A stretch of DNA of 64,000 nucleotides, taken from NCBI GenBank assembly GCA_016223145.1, contig JACRPN010000005.1:213819-277818 (forward strand), written 5' to 3'. The stretch is from Armatimonadota bacterium (GTDB taxonomy: Bacteria; Armatimonadota; Fimbriimonadia; Fimbriimonadales; Fimbriimonadaceae). Below the pieces are notes generated by a model. That model was given only the letters and a program-made list of their open reading frames with translations, did no database searches and had not been told where the DNA came from. The number at the start of each line of letters is the position of its first letter. The stretch's first letter is position 1. Below are positions 26,661-35,261 of this stretch, in pieces. The position numbers and the translations under genes were made by a program.

Positions 26661-27863
26661 CTATTTCTCCTTCCGGAACAGCCACCGAAGCGCGTTCGGC
26701 ATCTCGACCTGCCCGTGCTTCGCCGAGTGGAACCCCTTACCGTATACGAACTTGGTGTCATAGCCCCCGAACTTGAGGGCCGCCGCCATGTCCTGGTTGG
26801 CGATGGGCCAACTGCCGGCCGCGTTGTCCAGATCGTTCGAGCCATCCTGAAGGTACACGCGGATCGGCTTGGGCTCGCCCTTGCCGTCCCATCCCCTTCG
26901 TTTGCGGATGATCGCCGGGTAGGTGTTGCCACCGCCCACGCCGGTCGAACCGCCCTGCAGGTTCGCAAAGCTCCCGATCCAGCTCATCACGAGCCCAAAC
27001 TTGTCCGGCCGCTCCCACGCCACGGTGAAACTGCAAATACCCCCGGAGCTAAGGCCCGCGACGCAGCGTTTCATCGGGTCCTGGGTGATCCTGAACTTGC
27101 TCTCGACTGTAGGCAGAAGCTCTTCAATAAGGAACCGGGCGTAGGCGTCCCCGAGCGAGTCGTATTCCCTTGAGCGGTCGGACCGCCCATCCGGAAAGGT
27201 GCCCGGTGTCACCAGGACCACCACGGTCTGCGGCAGGTCGCCCTGCGCGATCAAGTTGTCCATGAACGTCGGCACGTACTCGTGCGCCCACTGGCCGTCC
27301 TGAAAAACGATCAAGTTCGACTCTTTCGCCGGGTCGAAGCTCGCCGGCGTGTAGAGCCACCAGTCGTGCCAAGTGCCTCCGAAAACCTTGCTCGTCATCC
27401 TCGGCATCACCTCCAGCTTGCCTTTGGGCACGTTGGGCTGGGGTTTTGCTTCTTTGGGGAAGATGAACGCCTCGAGTTCCCGCGAATTGCCCTGCGCCCT
27501 TCCGTCCACCGTGTAGACCCAACGGAAGCACTCGCCCAAAGGTAACCTGGCCGCCCCCACAAAGAGCCTGCCTCGACCCACCTGGACCAACGAGATGGAG
27601 AAGTCCTCTGCGAGCGCCTTGACCGACGCCGATTTGGCGCCCTCTTGAACCCGAATCGCAAAGGCGAAAGTAAGCCCGTCGGCCTTGGCGTCAGCGCCGG
27701 TGGCGAGCTTGCCTACCCCGCCGAACCACGCCGTGAGCTCTTCCTCAACCTTGGCAGACCTCAGGCCGTCTTTCGAAGACAACGCTGACAGCAGCTTGTC
27801 GGGGGTCCAATCGGTGTTCTGGGATGGAGCAGCCATGGTGAGTCCAATCATCAGGGAGATCAT
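26661..27863 (-). CDS. Secreted enterochelin-esterase-like hydrolase
   Basis: A 400-residue alpha/beta hydrolase of the Fes/esterase-D family. The N-terminal ~160 residues form an isoamylase- or CBM48-like strand domain (LTFAFAIRVQ..., VYTVDGRAQGNSRELEAF). The catalytic part shows LIVFQDGQWAHEYVP, a nucleophile elbow with S272 in AGLSSGG, an acid near D340-D344 (YLQDGSNDLD) and H379/H383 (GFHSAKHG). A short hydrophobic N-terminus suggests export. The likely substrates are esters; the true one is unknown. It is transcribed convergently to the GspF pair. Confidence 0.82.
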   Translation of the reverse strand: MISLMIGLTMAAPSQNTDWTPDKLLSALSSKDGLRSAKVEEELTAWFGGVGKLATGADAKADGLTFAFAIRVQEGAKSASVKALAEDFSISLVQVGRGRLFVGAARLPLGECFRWVYTVDGRAQGNSRELEAFIFPKEAKPQPNVPKGKLEVMPRMTSKVFGGTWHDWWLYTPASFDPAKESNLIVFQDGQWAHEYVPTFMDNLIAQGDLPQTVVVLVTPGTFPDGRSDRSREYDSLGDAYARFLIEELLPTVESKFRITQDPMKRCVAGLSSGGICSFTVAWERPDKFGLVMSWIGSFANLQGGSTGVGGGNTYPAIIRKRRGWDGKGEPKPIRVYLQDGSNDLDNAAGSWPIANQDMAAALKFGGYDTKFVYGKGFHSAKHGQVEMPNALRWLFRKEK

Positions 27864-28105
27864 CGTTGGTCAGGGGAGTTCGCCGCCTACATCGGAAGTC
27901 CCTTCTAAGCCTCTCGCACGTGAGCCACGACTTGAAGCTCCGTCGAATTGACCCCGCAAGGGTTCAGAAGAGAGTGGCCCGGGGTCGCGCCCCGCGCGCC
28001 CCCGGGTCCGCCGCCACCCAAATCCCAGCTCCCCGACGGGGTGCCACAACCTGGGAGCGACTCTGCGCAACTCTACTCGTTTGAGGCCGGTATCCTACGG
28101 GTTCC

Positions 28106-29593
28106 ATGAAAGCGCCCACCGCTCTCCTTGCTCTGACCCTCGGCGGCCTACTCCAAGCCCAAGCTCCACTCAACCCCGCTCCCGAGAAGGTCGAGGAGCT
28201 TCACAAATACGAGGCTGTGACCCAGCACTCGATCACGATCGGCGGTCAGAAGATCGGCTACAAGGCGATCGCCAGCCACATGCCGATCCGCAACGAAGCC
28301 GGCGAGTTGCAGGGCGAGATGTTCTTCGTCGCCTATATCAAAGACGGTGAAGACCCCAAGACGCGGCCCTTGACCTTCGCCTACAATGGCGGCCCAGGCT
28401 CGGCTTCTCTTTGGCTCCATGTGGGCACCATCGGCCCTCGCCGCGTCGCGATGAACGAGGATGGCTCGATGCCAAAGCCGCCCTACCACGTGGTCGACAA
28501 CGAAGAAACCTGGCTGCCAAGCACCGACATCGTGATGGTGGACGCGATGGGCACCGGCTACAGCCGCCTCGCCAAACCGGAGATGAGCAAGCAGTTCTTT
28601 GGCGTCCAGGCTGACATCCGGGCCTTCGCCGAGTTCGTTCGGGCTTTCCTAACTCGGTATGGCAGGTTCTCCTCGCCCATCTATTTGGCGGGCGAGAGCT
28701 ATGGCGGCATTCGCACGGCCGGACTCTCCAATGCACTCTTGAACAACGGCATCGCCCTCAACGGCGCGATCATCATCTCGGGCACGATGAACTTTGGCAC
28801 GCTCGACGCGGCGCGCGGCAACGACCTCCCCTATGTCGGCTTTCTTCCGACCCTCGCGACGACCGCCTGGTACCACAGAAAGCTCTCGCCCCGGCTTCAG
28901 AAGATGACGGTTGAGCAGGTCGCGGCAGAGGCCGAAGCGTTTGCGGGCGGCGAGTATGCGAGCGCGCTGATGAAGGGCACGGACCTGGCTCCCGAAGAGG
29001 AAGCGCGCATCGCCAAGCGCGTCAGCGAGCTTACCGGCATCAAGGAGAGCTTTGTCCGCGCCGCGCATCTTCGCGTCTCCGATTGGCGGTTCTACAAAGA
29101 ACTGCTGCGCGAATCCGGCCAGACGGTCGGGCGACTGGATTCGAGGCTCAAAGGCACCGACGCCGTCGAAGTCGGCGACGGACCAGACTACGACCCGAGC
29201 AGTTCAGCGATCGGGCCGGTTTTCTACGCCAGCATTTGCGACTACCTCTCGAACGAGCTGAACTACAAGACGGAGGCCAAGTATCGCATGTGGAACACCG
29301 ATGGCGGCGAATGGGAGCAGGATCAGGGCGCGATCACCGACACCACCGAGGCCCTTCGTCAGGCGATGGTCCAGAACCCCCACATGAAGCTGATGATGGT
29401 CTACGGCTGGTATGACCTGGCTTGCCCGTTCTACGCGGCGAAATACAGCCTACGGCACATGGACCTGAAGAGGCAGGCGCTCGACAGGATTTCCTGGCAG
29501 TACTACACCGCCGGCCACATGATGTATATCGAGGCGGCCTCTCGCATCAAGCTGGCGAAGGATGTCGCTGCGTTTATCGGGGGAAGTAAATGA
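28106..29593 (+). CDS. Secreted serine carboxypeptidase (S10 family)
   Basis: A 495-residue alpha/beta-hydrolase carboxypeptidase. A signal peptide (about 1-20) is followed by the oxyanion motif NGGPGSAS (94-101), the nucleophile S198 in GESYGG, an acid in VYGWYDLACP and a His in YTAGHMMY near the C-terminus. All three members of the triad are present. S10 enzymes release C-terminal residues at acidic pH; bacterial versions are common in soil phyla. TATCCT lies 9 nt before the ATG. The gene is followed by repeat family A. Confidence 0.9.
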   Translation: MKAPTALLALTLGGLLQAQAPLNPAPEKVEELHKYEAVTQHSITIGGQKIGYKAIASHMPIRNEAGELQGEMFFVAYIKDGEDPKTRPLTFAYNGGPGSASLWLHVGTIGPRRVAMNEDGSMPKPPYHVVDNEETWLPSTDIVMVDAMGTGYSRLAKPEMSKQFFGVQADIRAFAEFVRAFLTRYGRFSSPIYLAGESYGGIRTAGLSNALLNNGIALNGAIIISGTMNFGTLDAARGNDLPYVGFLPTLATTAWYHRKLSPRLQKMTVEQVAAEAEAFAGGEYASALMKGTDLAPEEEARIAKRVSELTGIKESFVRAAHLRVSDWRFYKELLRESGQTVGRLDSRLKGTDAVEVGDGPDYDPSSSAIGPVFYASICDYLSNELNYKTEAKYRMWNTDGGEWEQDQGAITDTTEALRQAMVQNPHMKLMMVYGWYDLACPFYAAKYSLRHMDLKRQALDRISWQYYTAGHMMYIEAASRIKLAKDVAAFIGGSK

Positions 29594-29614
29594 AACCATC
29601 GGCGATGCGCGATG

Positions 29615-29733
29615 AGCCCCCTCCTTGGTTTTGCGAAGCGAAACTGCTTCCGAGTCCCGACATGTCGGGAAGGAGGGGGTTGTCGAAGATCCCGCCGAGC
29701 GAAGCCAGGGGAACGAAGTCGGGAGGGGTGGAG
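29615..29733 (+). repeat. Dispersed ~120-bp intergenic repeat, family A, copy 2
   Basis: Nearly identical to 17559-17681 from AGCCCCCTCCTTGGTTTT to GGGAGGGGTGGA, differing by scattered substitutions and a small indel near the 5' third. It starts 22 nt after the S10 gene stop, in the same orientation relative to the next gene as copy 1. Confidence 0.85.
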
Positions 29734-29744
29734 ACAACGCCACA

Positions 29745-29832
29745 ACACCAAATACCTGATAACCTGACCACCTGACGATCAGATCGCCCTCACAACCCTC
29801 ACCACACTCACCATTCTCACCATCCTCACCAG
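29745..29832 (+). repeat. Degenerate (CCTGAnnA) and (TCACCA) tandem tracts
   Basis: Repeated 'acctgataacctgaccacctg' units, then 'ctcaccattctcaccatcctcacc' units, ending 7 nt before the M55 gene. Non-coding, pyrimidine-rich. The same style precedes pyk and the AKB-ligase-family gene. Confidence 0.7.
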
Positions 29833-29839
29833 TCCCCCC

Positions 29840-30739
29840 ATGAACGTCTACATCTCCGCCGACATCGAGGGCATCACCGGAATCGCCTCCTGGACTCAGG
29901 CCGAGGGGCCGACCACTGAGGCCTATGACTTCGCTTTTGCCAGGCGGATGTACACCCACGACGTGAACGCAGCGATCCGGGGCGCCCGGGCAGCCGGCGC
30001 CAAGCGCGTGGTGGTCAAGGACTCCCACGGTTGGTGCAAGAATCTGCTGGTCGACGAGCTGGAACTCGGCACAGAACTCATCTCGGGCTACGGCGCCATG
30101 CCTGCCGGAATGATGGAGGGGATTGGTGGCGATGACTCGTTTTCACCTGAAAACCTGAAAACCAAGACACCCGGCACTACTCCAATTCCTCCTTTCGACG
30201 CCGCGATTCTTGTGGGCTACCACGCCATGGCGGGCAAACGAGGCCTAATGGCCCACGCTTTGGTCGGCGGACTCCACCGCTTCTGGATCAACGGCAAAGA
30301 AGCCGGCGAGATCGCCTATTCCGCCGCCACCGCAGGCGCTTTTGGCGTCCCGCTCGTCGCCGTAACCAGCGATGACTGCGGATGCGCCGAGGCAAGCGCT
30401 CTGAACATCGGCATCCGGACCTATGCCGTCAAGGCCGCCATGGGCCGCTTCATGGCCTGGATGAAGCACCCCAGCGAAACCGGCCCCGGCATCGAAAAGG
30501 CCATCAGAGATGCTGTGGCGAACGCCAAGCGGATAGCCCCGGTGAGGTTTGAGGGCGAGGTCTCGATGAAGATCAGTTTCCAGAACGACAATCTGGCAGA
30601 ACTGGCCTCACAGATTCCTGGTGTCTCGCGCCCGGAGCCCTACGTCCTCGAATGGTCCGCCCCCAGCTTTCTGGAAGCGGCAGCCATGGCGCAATTGGTT
30701 TTCGATACGTCGCGTGCAGGAAGGGTGCTGGAGAGGTAA
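29840..30739 (+). CDS. M55 family D-aminopeptidase (DppA-like)
   Basis: A 299-residue zinc aminopeptidase of the DppA family. It opens YISADIEGITGI, with D8 and E10 as metal ligands, and has KDSHGWCKNLL, VGYHAMAG and TSDDCGCAEA motifs. The closest characterised relative in Bacillus removes D-Ala from D-Ala peptides. The enzyme is cytoplasmic by the absence of a signal. A role in using cell-wall peptides would fit the AmpG-like transporter elsewhere in the window, but that link is speculative. Confidence 0.88.
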   Translation: MNVYISADIEGITGIASWTQAEGPTTEAYDFAFARRMYTHDVNAAIRGARAAGAKRVVVKDSHGWCKNLLVDELELGTELISGYGAMPAGMMEGIGGDDSFSPENLKTKTPGTTPIPPFDAAILVGYHAMAGKRGLMAHALVGGLHRFWINGKEAGEIAYSAATAGAFGVPLVAVTSDDCGCAEASALNIGIRTYAVKAAMGRFMAWMKHPSETGPGIEKAIRDAVANAKRIAPVRFEGEVSMKISFQNDNLAELASQIPGVSRPEPYVLEWSAPSFLEAAAMAQLVFDTSRAGRVLER

Positions 30740-30785
30740 GGGGTTGAGAGCTCGGGCCCGAGGTCAGAGGTCTGAGGTCCGGAAG

Positions 30786-30838
30786 CCACCTCGCCCCCTG
30801 GGGAGAGGCGGTGAACGCAGTGAACCGGGTGAGGGGCC
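30786..30838 (+). repeat. Dispersed intergenic repeat family B copy
   Basis: Reads CACCTCGCCCCCTGGGGAGAGG, then CGGTGAACGCAGTGAACCGGGTGAGGGG, the cleanest copy of the family. It lies between the convergent M55 and anti-sigma genes and could act as a terminator through the CCCC/GGGG arms. Confidence 0.8.
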
Positions 30839-30899
30839 AGCGTGAATCCAATCCTGGCGGCTAGGCAGCCGGCCCCTCGTTGGTCTTTCAGACTGGGGC

Positions 30900-32111
30900 T
30901 CACCCCTTTCGTATCCCCGCTGAAAAGATGCAGGGGATGTCGCCGATCTGGGCAGACAGGACCATCTGCAGACTCACGGGCGAGCCATCGGACTCCGTCT
31001 CCTCCTGAATGAAAGCCACCAGCTTTGGCGAGCGGAACGTGAACACCATGACGTCATCGAACACGCGGCGCTCATCGGCAGGGACAGCTGAAATCCTCTT
31101 CTGCAGATCGCGCACATAGACCCTGGTAAGGTCCGCGCTCTTCGGGCCATAGGGCTTGGGCAGCCTGACCGCCATGCGCAAGGTGTCGCCTTCGATCATC
31201 CAAACGGACTTCTCGACCCCGGCATTCAAGTACACACGGACGTCGTCCACCCAAGATGCCCAGTCCCAGCCCGAGTACTGGCCGTGGCCCGGGCCGGTTG
31301 TGAGTTGAACGTGGAATCCCGGTGTCGTTTGGGCTACGGCGAGCTGCAACGTCACCGGTTGCCAGCGCGAGTCCACGCTCAAAACATCAATTCCGGCGAC
31401 GGGCCCGCTGTCGGCTTCGGTCCCAGTGCCAATGCCCAGGTTCAGCCACTTGTTGTCAGCGGCACCGCCTCGCGGGGAAAGCACCCACGTGGCCAGGCGG
31501 ATGATGCCGCCTGCCGGAACCGGTGTATTGAACCGCTTGTCATAAAGCCCGCCATATTCGCGGTGATAGAACTTAAGTGACTTCGAGCCCGAATGGGCCT
31601 CCTCGCCGCTCAACTCGGCGTAGTTGGGACCGTTGGGCTGTGGTTTCCAGGCCCCAAGGCCGGATTCGAAGTCGTCGAAGAACCCTCCTCCACGAACAAA
31701 GGCCTCATTCAAGAACGGCACGTCGAGGAACTCCGCACTGCTCTTGGCATCCACGGTGGGCACCAGCAGGGCGATTCCTGCAAATCCTCCGAGCGCGATC
31801 CCAAGCACCAGAGTCAACGAAGTTCCGCCGGCAAACATCAGCCAGCGAAAACCAGGGCTGGTCCTTCTCGAAGAGGAACTGCTGGATTCACTGCGAGGCC
31901 GTGAACTCGCCAGCAGCACTTCCGCTCCGGCCATACCCTCTGGGTCCGCAACAAGCAGCGCCATCGCCGCATCAAGCCTCTGGGACTTCGCCAGATTCGC
32001 CGCGCACCCGCTGCACGACTCAGCATGCTGCTTGATCTCGGCCAGCAAAGCGGGCGGGAGCTCCACCGGAGCACTCCCAGCCAGCGCCTTTCTAACGTGT
32101 CGGCAGGTCAT
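30900..32111 (-). CDS. Anti-sigma factor-like membrane protein
   Basis: A 403-residue protein. Near its N-terminus is an anti-sigma zinc-binding motif H29-x3-C33-x2-C36 (HAESCSGC). One membrane helix follows at about 97-122 (TSLTLVLGIALGGFAGIALLV), then a ~270-residue extracytoplasmic beta-rich domain with a carbohydrate-binding-like stretch (FDDFESGLGAWKPQPNGPNYAELSGEEAHSGSKSLKF). It overlaps the ECF sigma gene by 4 nt (ATGA), the classic sigma/anti-sigma coupling. The large outer domain suggests direct sensing of a polymer or ligand. Confidence 0.8.
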   Translation of the reverse strand: MTCRHVRKALAGSAPVELPPALLAEIKQHAESCSGCAANLAKSQRLDAAMALLVADPEGMAGAEVLLASSRPRSESSSSSSRRTSPGFRWLMFAGGTSLTLVLGIALGGFAGIALLVPTVDAKSSAEFLDVPFLNEAFVRGGGFFDDFESGLGAWKPQPNGPNYAELSGEEAHSGSKSLKFYHREYGGLYDKRFNTPVPAGGIIRLATWVLSPRGGAADNKWLNLGIGTGTEADSGPVAGIDVLSVDSRWQPVTLQLAVAQTTPGFHVQLTTGPGHGQYSGWDWASWVDDVRVYLNAGVEKSVWMIEGDTLRMAVRLPKPYGPKSADLTRVYVRDLQKRISAVPADERRVFDDVMVFTFRSPKLVAFIQEETESDGSPVSLQMVLSAQIGDIPCIFSAGIRKG

Positions 32112-32656
32112 TCGAACACCACCTCCATTTTCTCGCACACCGAACGGAACCTCCCCCGAGCCCGCTTCAGTCTTTGCTTCACCGCTTCCTGCGTCAATCC
32201 CAACTTCTGTCCAATCTCCTCAAGGCTGTAGCCCTCGGAGTAGACCAGGCGCAGTACCTCCGCCTGCGGTTCAGGCAGATGGGCCATGACTTCACCCACG
32301 CGCTGCCTTAGGAACCGCGCCTCGATCAACCGTTGGCCGTCCGGCTGCCCCGGTTCGCTCCCGTCCGACCTTTGTCGCTTCACATCCGACTCGACAGCCT
32401 CCAGCGGCAGTTCCCTCTTCTGAAGCCGGAGCCGGTCGATGAAGAGATGCACGAGCGAGGTTCTCAGGTAGGGCCACAGGTCGCGATTCTGGTCCAGCCC
32501 GTCCTTTCCTGCGGCGTTGGCCATGGCCTGGTGGGCCAGGTCGCAGGCGGACTCGCTGTCGCCCTGGCACAGCCTTAGGGCCAGGCGCTCAAGGCGCCTG
32601 GCGTGAAGGGCTGTGCCACCCCACCGGTTGTGGTCCTCTGAATCCTGCTCGAGCAT
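32108..32656 (-). CDS. ECF-type RNA polymerase sigma factor
   Basis: A 182-residue sigma-70 family protein with region 2 (ERLALRLCQGDSESACDLAHQAM...LWPYLRTSLVHLFIDRLR) and region 4 (VMAHLPEPQAEVLRLVYSEGYSLEEIGQKLGLTQEAVKQRLKRAR), separated by a charged linker. It directs polymerase to an envelope-response regulon, presumably held in check by the anti-sigma encoded next to it. The gene is first in a two-gene unit and is divergent from the WD40/TSP3 gene. Confidence 0.92.
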   Translation of the reverse strand: MLEQDSEDHNRWGGTALHARRLERLALRLCQGDSESACDLAHQAMANAAGKDGLDQNRDLWPYLRTSLVHLFIDRLRLQKRELPLEAVESDVKRQRSDGSEPGQPDGQRLIEARFLRQRVGEVMAHLPEPQAEVLRLVYSEGYSLEEIGQKLGLTQEAVKQRLKRARGRFRSVCEKMEVVFE

Positions 32657-32782
32657 CTTTCCCGGCCCCGCCGGCTCTCTTCTTCACTTAGGATACGGGG
32701 AGAGGGGGATTAGGTGTCGGGTGACACCGTACGGTCAAGTCCCCGTGCTTTTATTGGCGGCGAACCCGCCCTGGAGGATATT

Positions 32783-34390
32783 TTGGTTTGCTTCAAACGA
32801 CTTACTGCTCTAGCATTTCTGACACTTGTCGGCCCCGCTGCAAGGCCAGAGGCACTTGATATTGTCTGGAGCGTCAATGCTCTTGGACCGTATTCGGGCC
32901 AGTTTGCCCTCGCGTTCTCGCCAGACGGACAGTACGTTGCTTCAGGCGGGTCCAATCCTTGGACGAGCTCTGACGTCGCTATCCACATTCGAAGTGCCGC
33001 CGATGGAGCGCTTGTCCAGGGCCTTGGCGACCCCAATGAGTTCCCCACGAGAATCCGCTTTTCAGCTGATGGCTCCCGGATGGCCGTAACAGGTGGCACG
33101 GGTGGCGGAGGTGATTCCGTCACCGTTTGGAACACCTTAGGCTGGACCGTCTATCGTTCCTGGAGCTGGAGCCCCCTCGGCATCTCTGGCGTGGCCTTCT
33201 CGCCGCAGAATCGTGACCTGGTGGCAACAGGAGTAGATCATGGGGATTCACGGGTCTGGGACCTGTCTGGTGGCTCGCCGGCAACGGTTTGGGCAGCCAG
33301 CCATGGAGACACGGTTGCAGGCGTTGACTGGTCACCTACTGGTAACGTGGGTGTGTTCGTCGGCGGGGGCACCAACCCCTATGTTCAAGTCCGAAACATG
33401 GCGACAGGAAGCGTCCTCGCCACACTGTATCACCCCTCTGCGCCGCTCTATGACGTTAAGTTCAGCCCTGATGGCTCTACGTTCGCCACTGCCGGCGGGC
33501 CGAGCAGCGGAGGCGCCATCGTCGTCTGGAGCAGCGTGTCCTTGACAGAACTGAGGCGCATCCACATCCCTTCAGGAAACGTTCAGTCTCTTTGCTTCTC
33601 CCCTGACGGAACGATGATCATGGGCGCATGTCAAGACAACACTGTCCGAGTCTTCGACTCCGCCTCGGGGTTGGAGCTTCATGCTTTCGACACTTCGACC
33701 TTGAGTGGAGCGTTCCCTTATGCCGCGGAGTTCTCCCCCGACGGGCGGACCTTTGCAGTCCTGACTTGGGATGGTGTTGTTGCACTGGCCCGCATGCCAA
33801 ATCAGGACTCCGACTCCGACGGCCTCACGGACTCAGACGAGACCAACGTCCATTTCACAGATCCATACGACTCGGACACCGACGACGACGGACTGCTGGA
33901 TGGCACCGAAGTTGACATGGCCAACGGCTCCGGTTGCCCGAACCCACTCGATCCTGACTCCGACGATGATGGGCTCTCTGACGGAGCCGAAGTGCAGCTT
34001 GGCACGAGCCCCTGCAACCCGGACACGGATGGTGACGGGATTGGCGACGCCACCGATCCAACCCCAACCGTTCCCGGAGCAACGAACTCCTGGATCGAAG
34101 CGTTTGTCCGGGACCTCTCCGAAGAAGTGGGAGCGTTCAACCTTGGCTTGATCCAGGCGCCCAACGGAAACGCCGCCAAAGGCCGTCGCAATGCGATGAG
34201 CAATATGCTCGCCAATGCGGCCAACAAGGTCGCGATCGGTGACCGCTACGGCGCGATTGCCGATCTACGCGACCTGCTCAAGAAGATTGACGGCGACCCA
34301 TCACCCCCGGACTGGATGGTGGACTCTCAAGAAAAGGACGACCTGTATCAGTACGTGACGTTAATGATCGCGCTGCTTTCGATGCCGTAA
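32783..34390 (+). CDS. Secreted WD40 beta-propeller with TSP3 calcium-binding repeats
   Basis: A 535-residue exported protein. TTG 32783 is chosen because GGAGG ends 5 nt upstream and it yields a clean signal peptide (VCFKRLTALAFLTLVGPAA). Residues ~25-340 hold WD40-type blades (ALAFSPDGQYVASGG, LCFSPDGTMIMG, AEFSPDGRTFAV). A run of thrombospondin type-3 repeats follows (DSDGLTDSDE, DTDDDGLLDGTE, DSDDDGLSDGAE, DTDGDGIGDATD), which bind Ca2+, then a helical tail of ~100 residues. It probably acts as a surface or extracellular scaffold. It is divergent from the ECF sigma operon and might be its target. Confidence 0.82.
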   Translation: MVCFKRLTALAFLTLVGPAARPEALDIVWSVNALGPYSGQFALAFSPDGQYVASGGSNPWTSSDVAIHIRSAADGALVQGLGDPNEFPTRIRFSADGSRMAVTGGTGGGGDSVTVWNTLGWTVYRSWSWSPLGISGVAFSPQNRDLVATGVDHGDSRVWDLSGGSPATVWAASHGDTVAGVDWSPTGNVGVFVGGGTNPYVQVRNMATGSVLATLYHPSAPLYDVKFSPDGSTFATAGGPSSGGAIVVWSSVSLTELRRIHIPSGNVQSLCFSPDGTMIMGACQDNTVRVFDSASGLELHAFDTSTLSGAFPYAAEFSPDGRTFAVLTWDGVVALARMPNQDSDSDGLTDSDETNVHFTDPYDSDTDDDGLLDGTEVDMANGSGCPNPLDPDSDDDGLSDGAEVQLGTSPCNPDTDGDGIGDATDPTPTVPGATNSWIEAFVRDLSEEVGAFNLGLIQAPNGNAAKGRRNAMSNMLANAANKVAIGDRYGAIADLRDLLKKIDGDPSPPDWMVDSQEKDDLYQYVTLMIALLSMP

Positions 34391-34426
34391 AGTGACTCGA
34401 GTAGCTCCGAACGAATTGTCGGAGCT

Positions 34427-34529
34427 ACCCATCCCACCTACACAGGCCGCAGTGGCAACTGCATTTCGCCCTCTTCCCGGCTGGGGGGAGGGTGACGTCT
34501 TTGCGCTTGTAGGTCGGGATGCCGGCGAT
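34427..34529 (-). pseudogene. 3'-end fragment of the PrcB-like Cys-cluster gene (direct-repeat copy 1)
   Basis: About 103 nt matching 35264-35366 with roughly 7 differences. On the minus strand it encodes the same C-terminus (IAGIPTYKRKDVTLPPAGKR then CSCHCGLCRWDG and a stop), with an in-frame TAG just before the homology. It is therefore a 35-codon fragment of the neighbouring gene, on the far side of the toxin-antitoxin pair. Confidence 0.8.
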
Positions 34530-34630
34530 GTTGGCGATGGCGGCAGACGGGGTCTATGCATTGGGGTTGGGCTCTATGGCTTCGGCCGTGCGCGGTCCCA
34601 CGCGACCGCAGGGACAGCGGCAAAAGCTGT

Positions 34631-34654
34631 GCTATCATAGAATTCTCAGATTCT
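34631..34654 (+). promoter_or_regulatory. Promoter/operator region of the Phd-RelE module
   Basis: A -10-like TATCAT (in gctatcatag) is followed by AGAAT-tctcag-ATTCT (34639-34654), an inverted repeat ending 9 nt before the antitoxin ATG. Phd/YefM antitoxins repress their own promoters at such sites. Confidence 0.45.
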
Positions 34655-34663
34655 GGTGACACG

Positions 34664-34951
34664 ATGCTCGACCTCCGCAACATCCATTCCTTGACCGACT
34701 TTCTTCGCAACCATAAGCGACACGTTCAGAGGCTGAAAGACGGCGCCGTGCCGGAAGTCCTCACGGTGAATGGGAAGCCAGAACTGGTCGTCCAGAGCGC
34801 CGAGAGCTACCAGGCCCTGCTCGACCGACTCCAGCACGCGGAGAGTGTTGCCGGCTTGCGGCTCGCCTACGGGCAAGTCCGGGAAGGCAAGACGCGGGAG
34901 TACCGAGAGGCGATGGACGAATTGAGAGCCCAACATGGCCTTTCGGATTGA
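34664..34951 (+). CDS. Phd/YefM family antitoxin
   Basis: A 95-residue antitoxin: an N-terminal DNA-binding fold (LRNIHSLTDFLRNHKRHVQRLKDGAVPEVLTVNGKPELVVQSAESYQALLD, the Phd/YefM signature) and a C-terminal helix that would wrap the toxin. ATG 34664 is chosen over an upstream in-frame ATG because the signature starts here. It overlaps the toxin gene by 17 nt. It should bind its own promoter and neutralise the RelE/ParE protein. Confidence 0.9.
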   Translation: MLDLRNIHSLTDFLRNHKRHVQRLKDGAVPEVLTVNGKPELVVQSAESYQALLDRLQHAESVAGLRLAYGQVREGKTREYREAMDELRAQHGLSD

Positions 34952-35261
34952 GATCACACCGCTGGCGCTCGCTGACATTGCAGACTGCGTCAGCCACTAT
35001 GCCGTCGAAGCGTCGCCCTCAGTGGCTAAGAAGTGGCTCCAGGGCCTGGACTTGAGGATCGAGTCGCTCCGCAAGATGCCGAGACGATGCTCCCTCGCCC
35101 CTGAGCGCGACGACCTTGAGTTTGAAGTCCGCCAGCTACGCTTCAAGTCGCACCGGGTGATGTTCTTGGTTGAGGGCGACAAGAGGTCGGGCATCGTCAT
35201 CATTTTGCGCGTGTATCACAGCGCTCGCCGTCCAATTGGCAGGACCGACATCGGGTTGTGA
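34935..35261 (+). CDS. RelE/ParE family toxin
   Basis: A 108-residue toxin with the RelE/ParE fold: ITPLALADIADCVSHYAVEASPSVAKKWLQGL at the start and ELRQLRFKSHRVMFLVEGDKRSGIVIILRVYHSARR towards the end, with a conserved Arg/His C-terminal patch. RelE members cut mRNA on the ribosome; ParE members poison gyrase. This one cannot be assigned from sequence alone. It ends 2 nt before the second direct-repeat copy, tightly packed against the PrcB-like gene. Confidence 0.88.
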   Translation: MAFRIEITPLALADIADCVSHYAVEASPSVAKKWLQGLDLRIESLRKMPRRCSLAPERDDLEFEVRQLRFKSHRVMFLVEGDKRSGIVIILRVYHSARRPIGRTDIGL

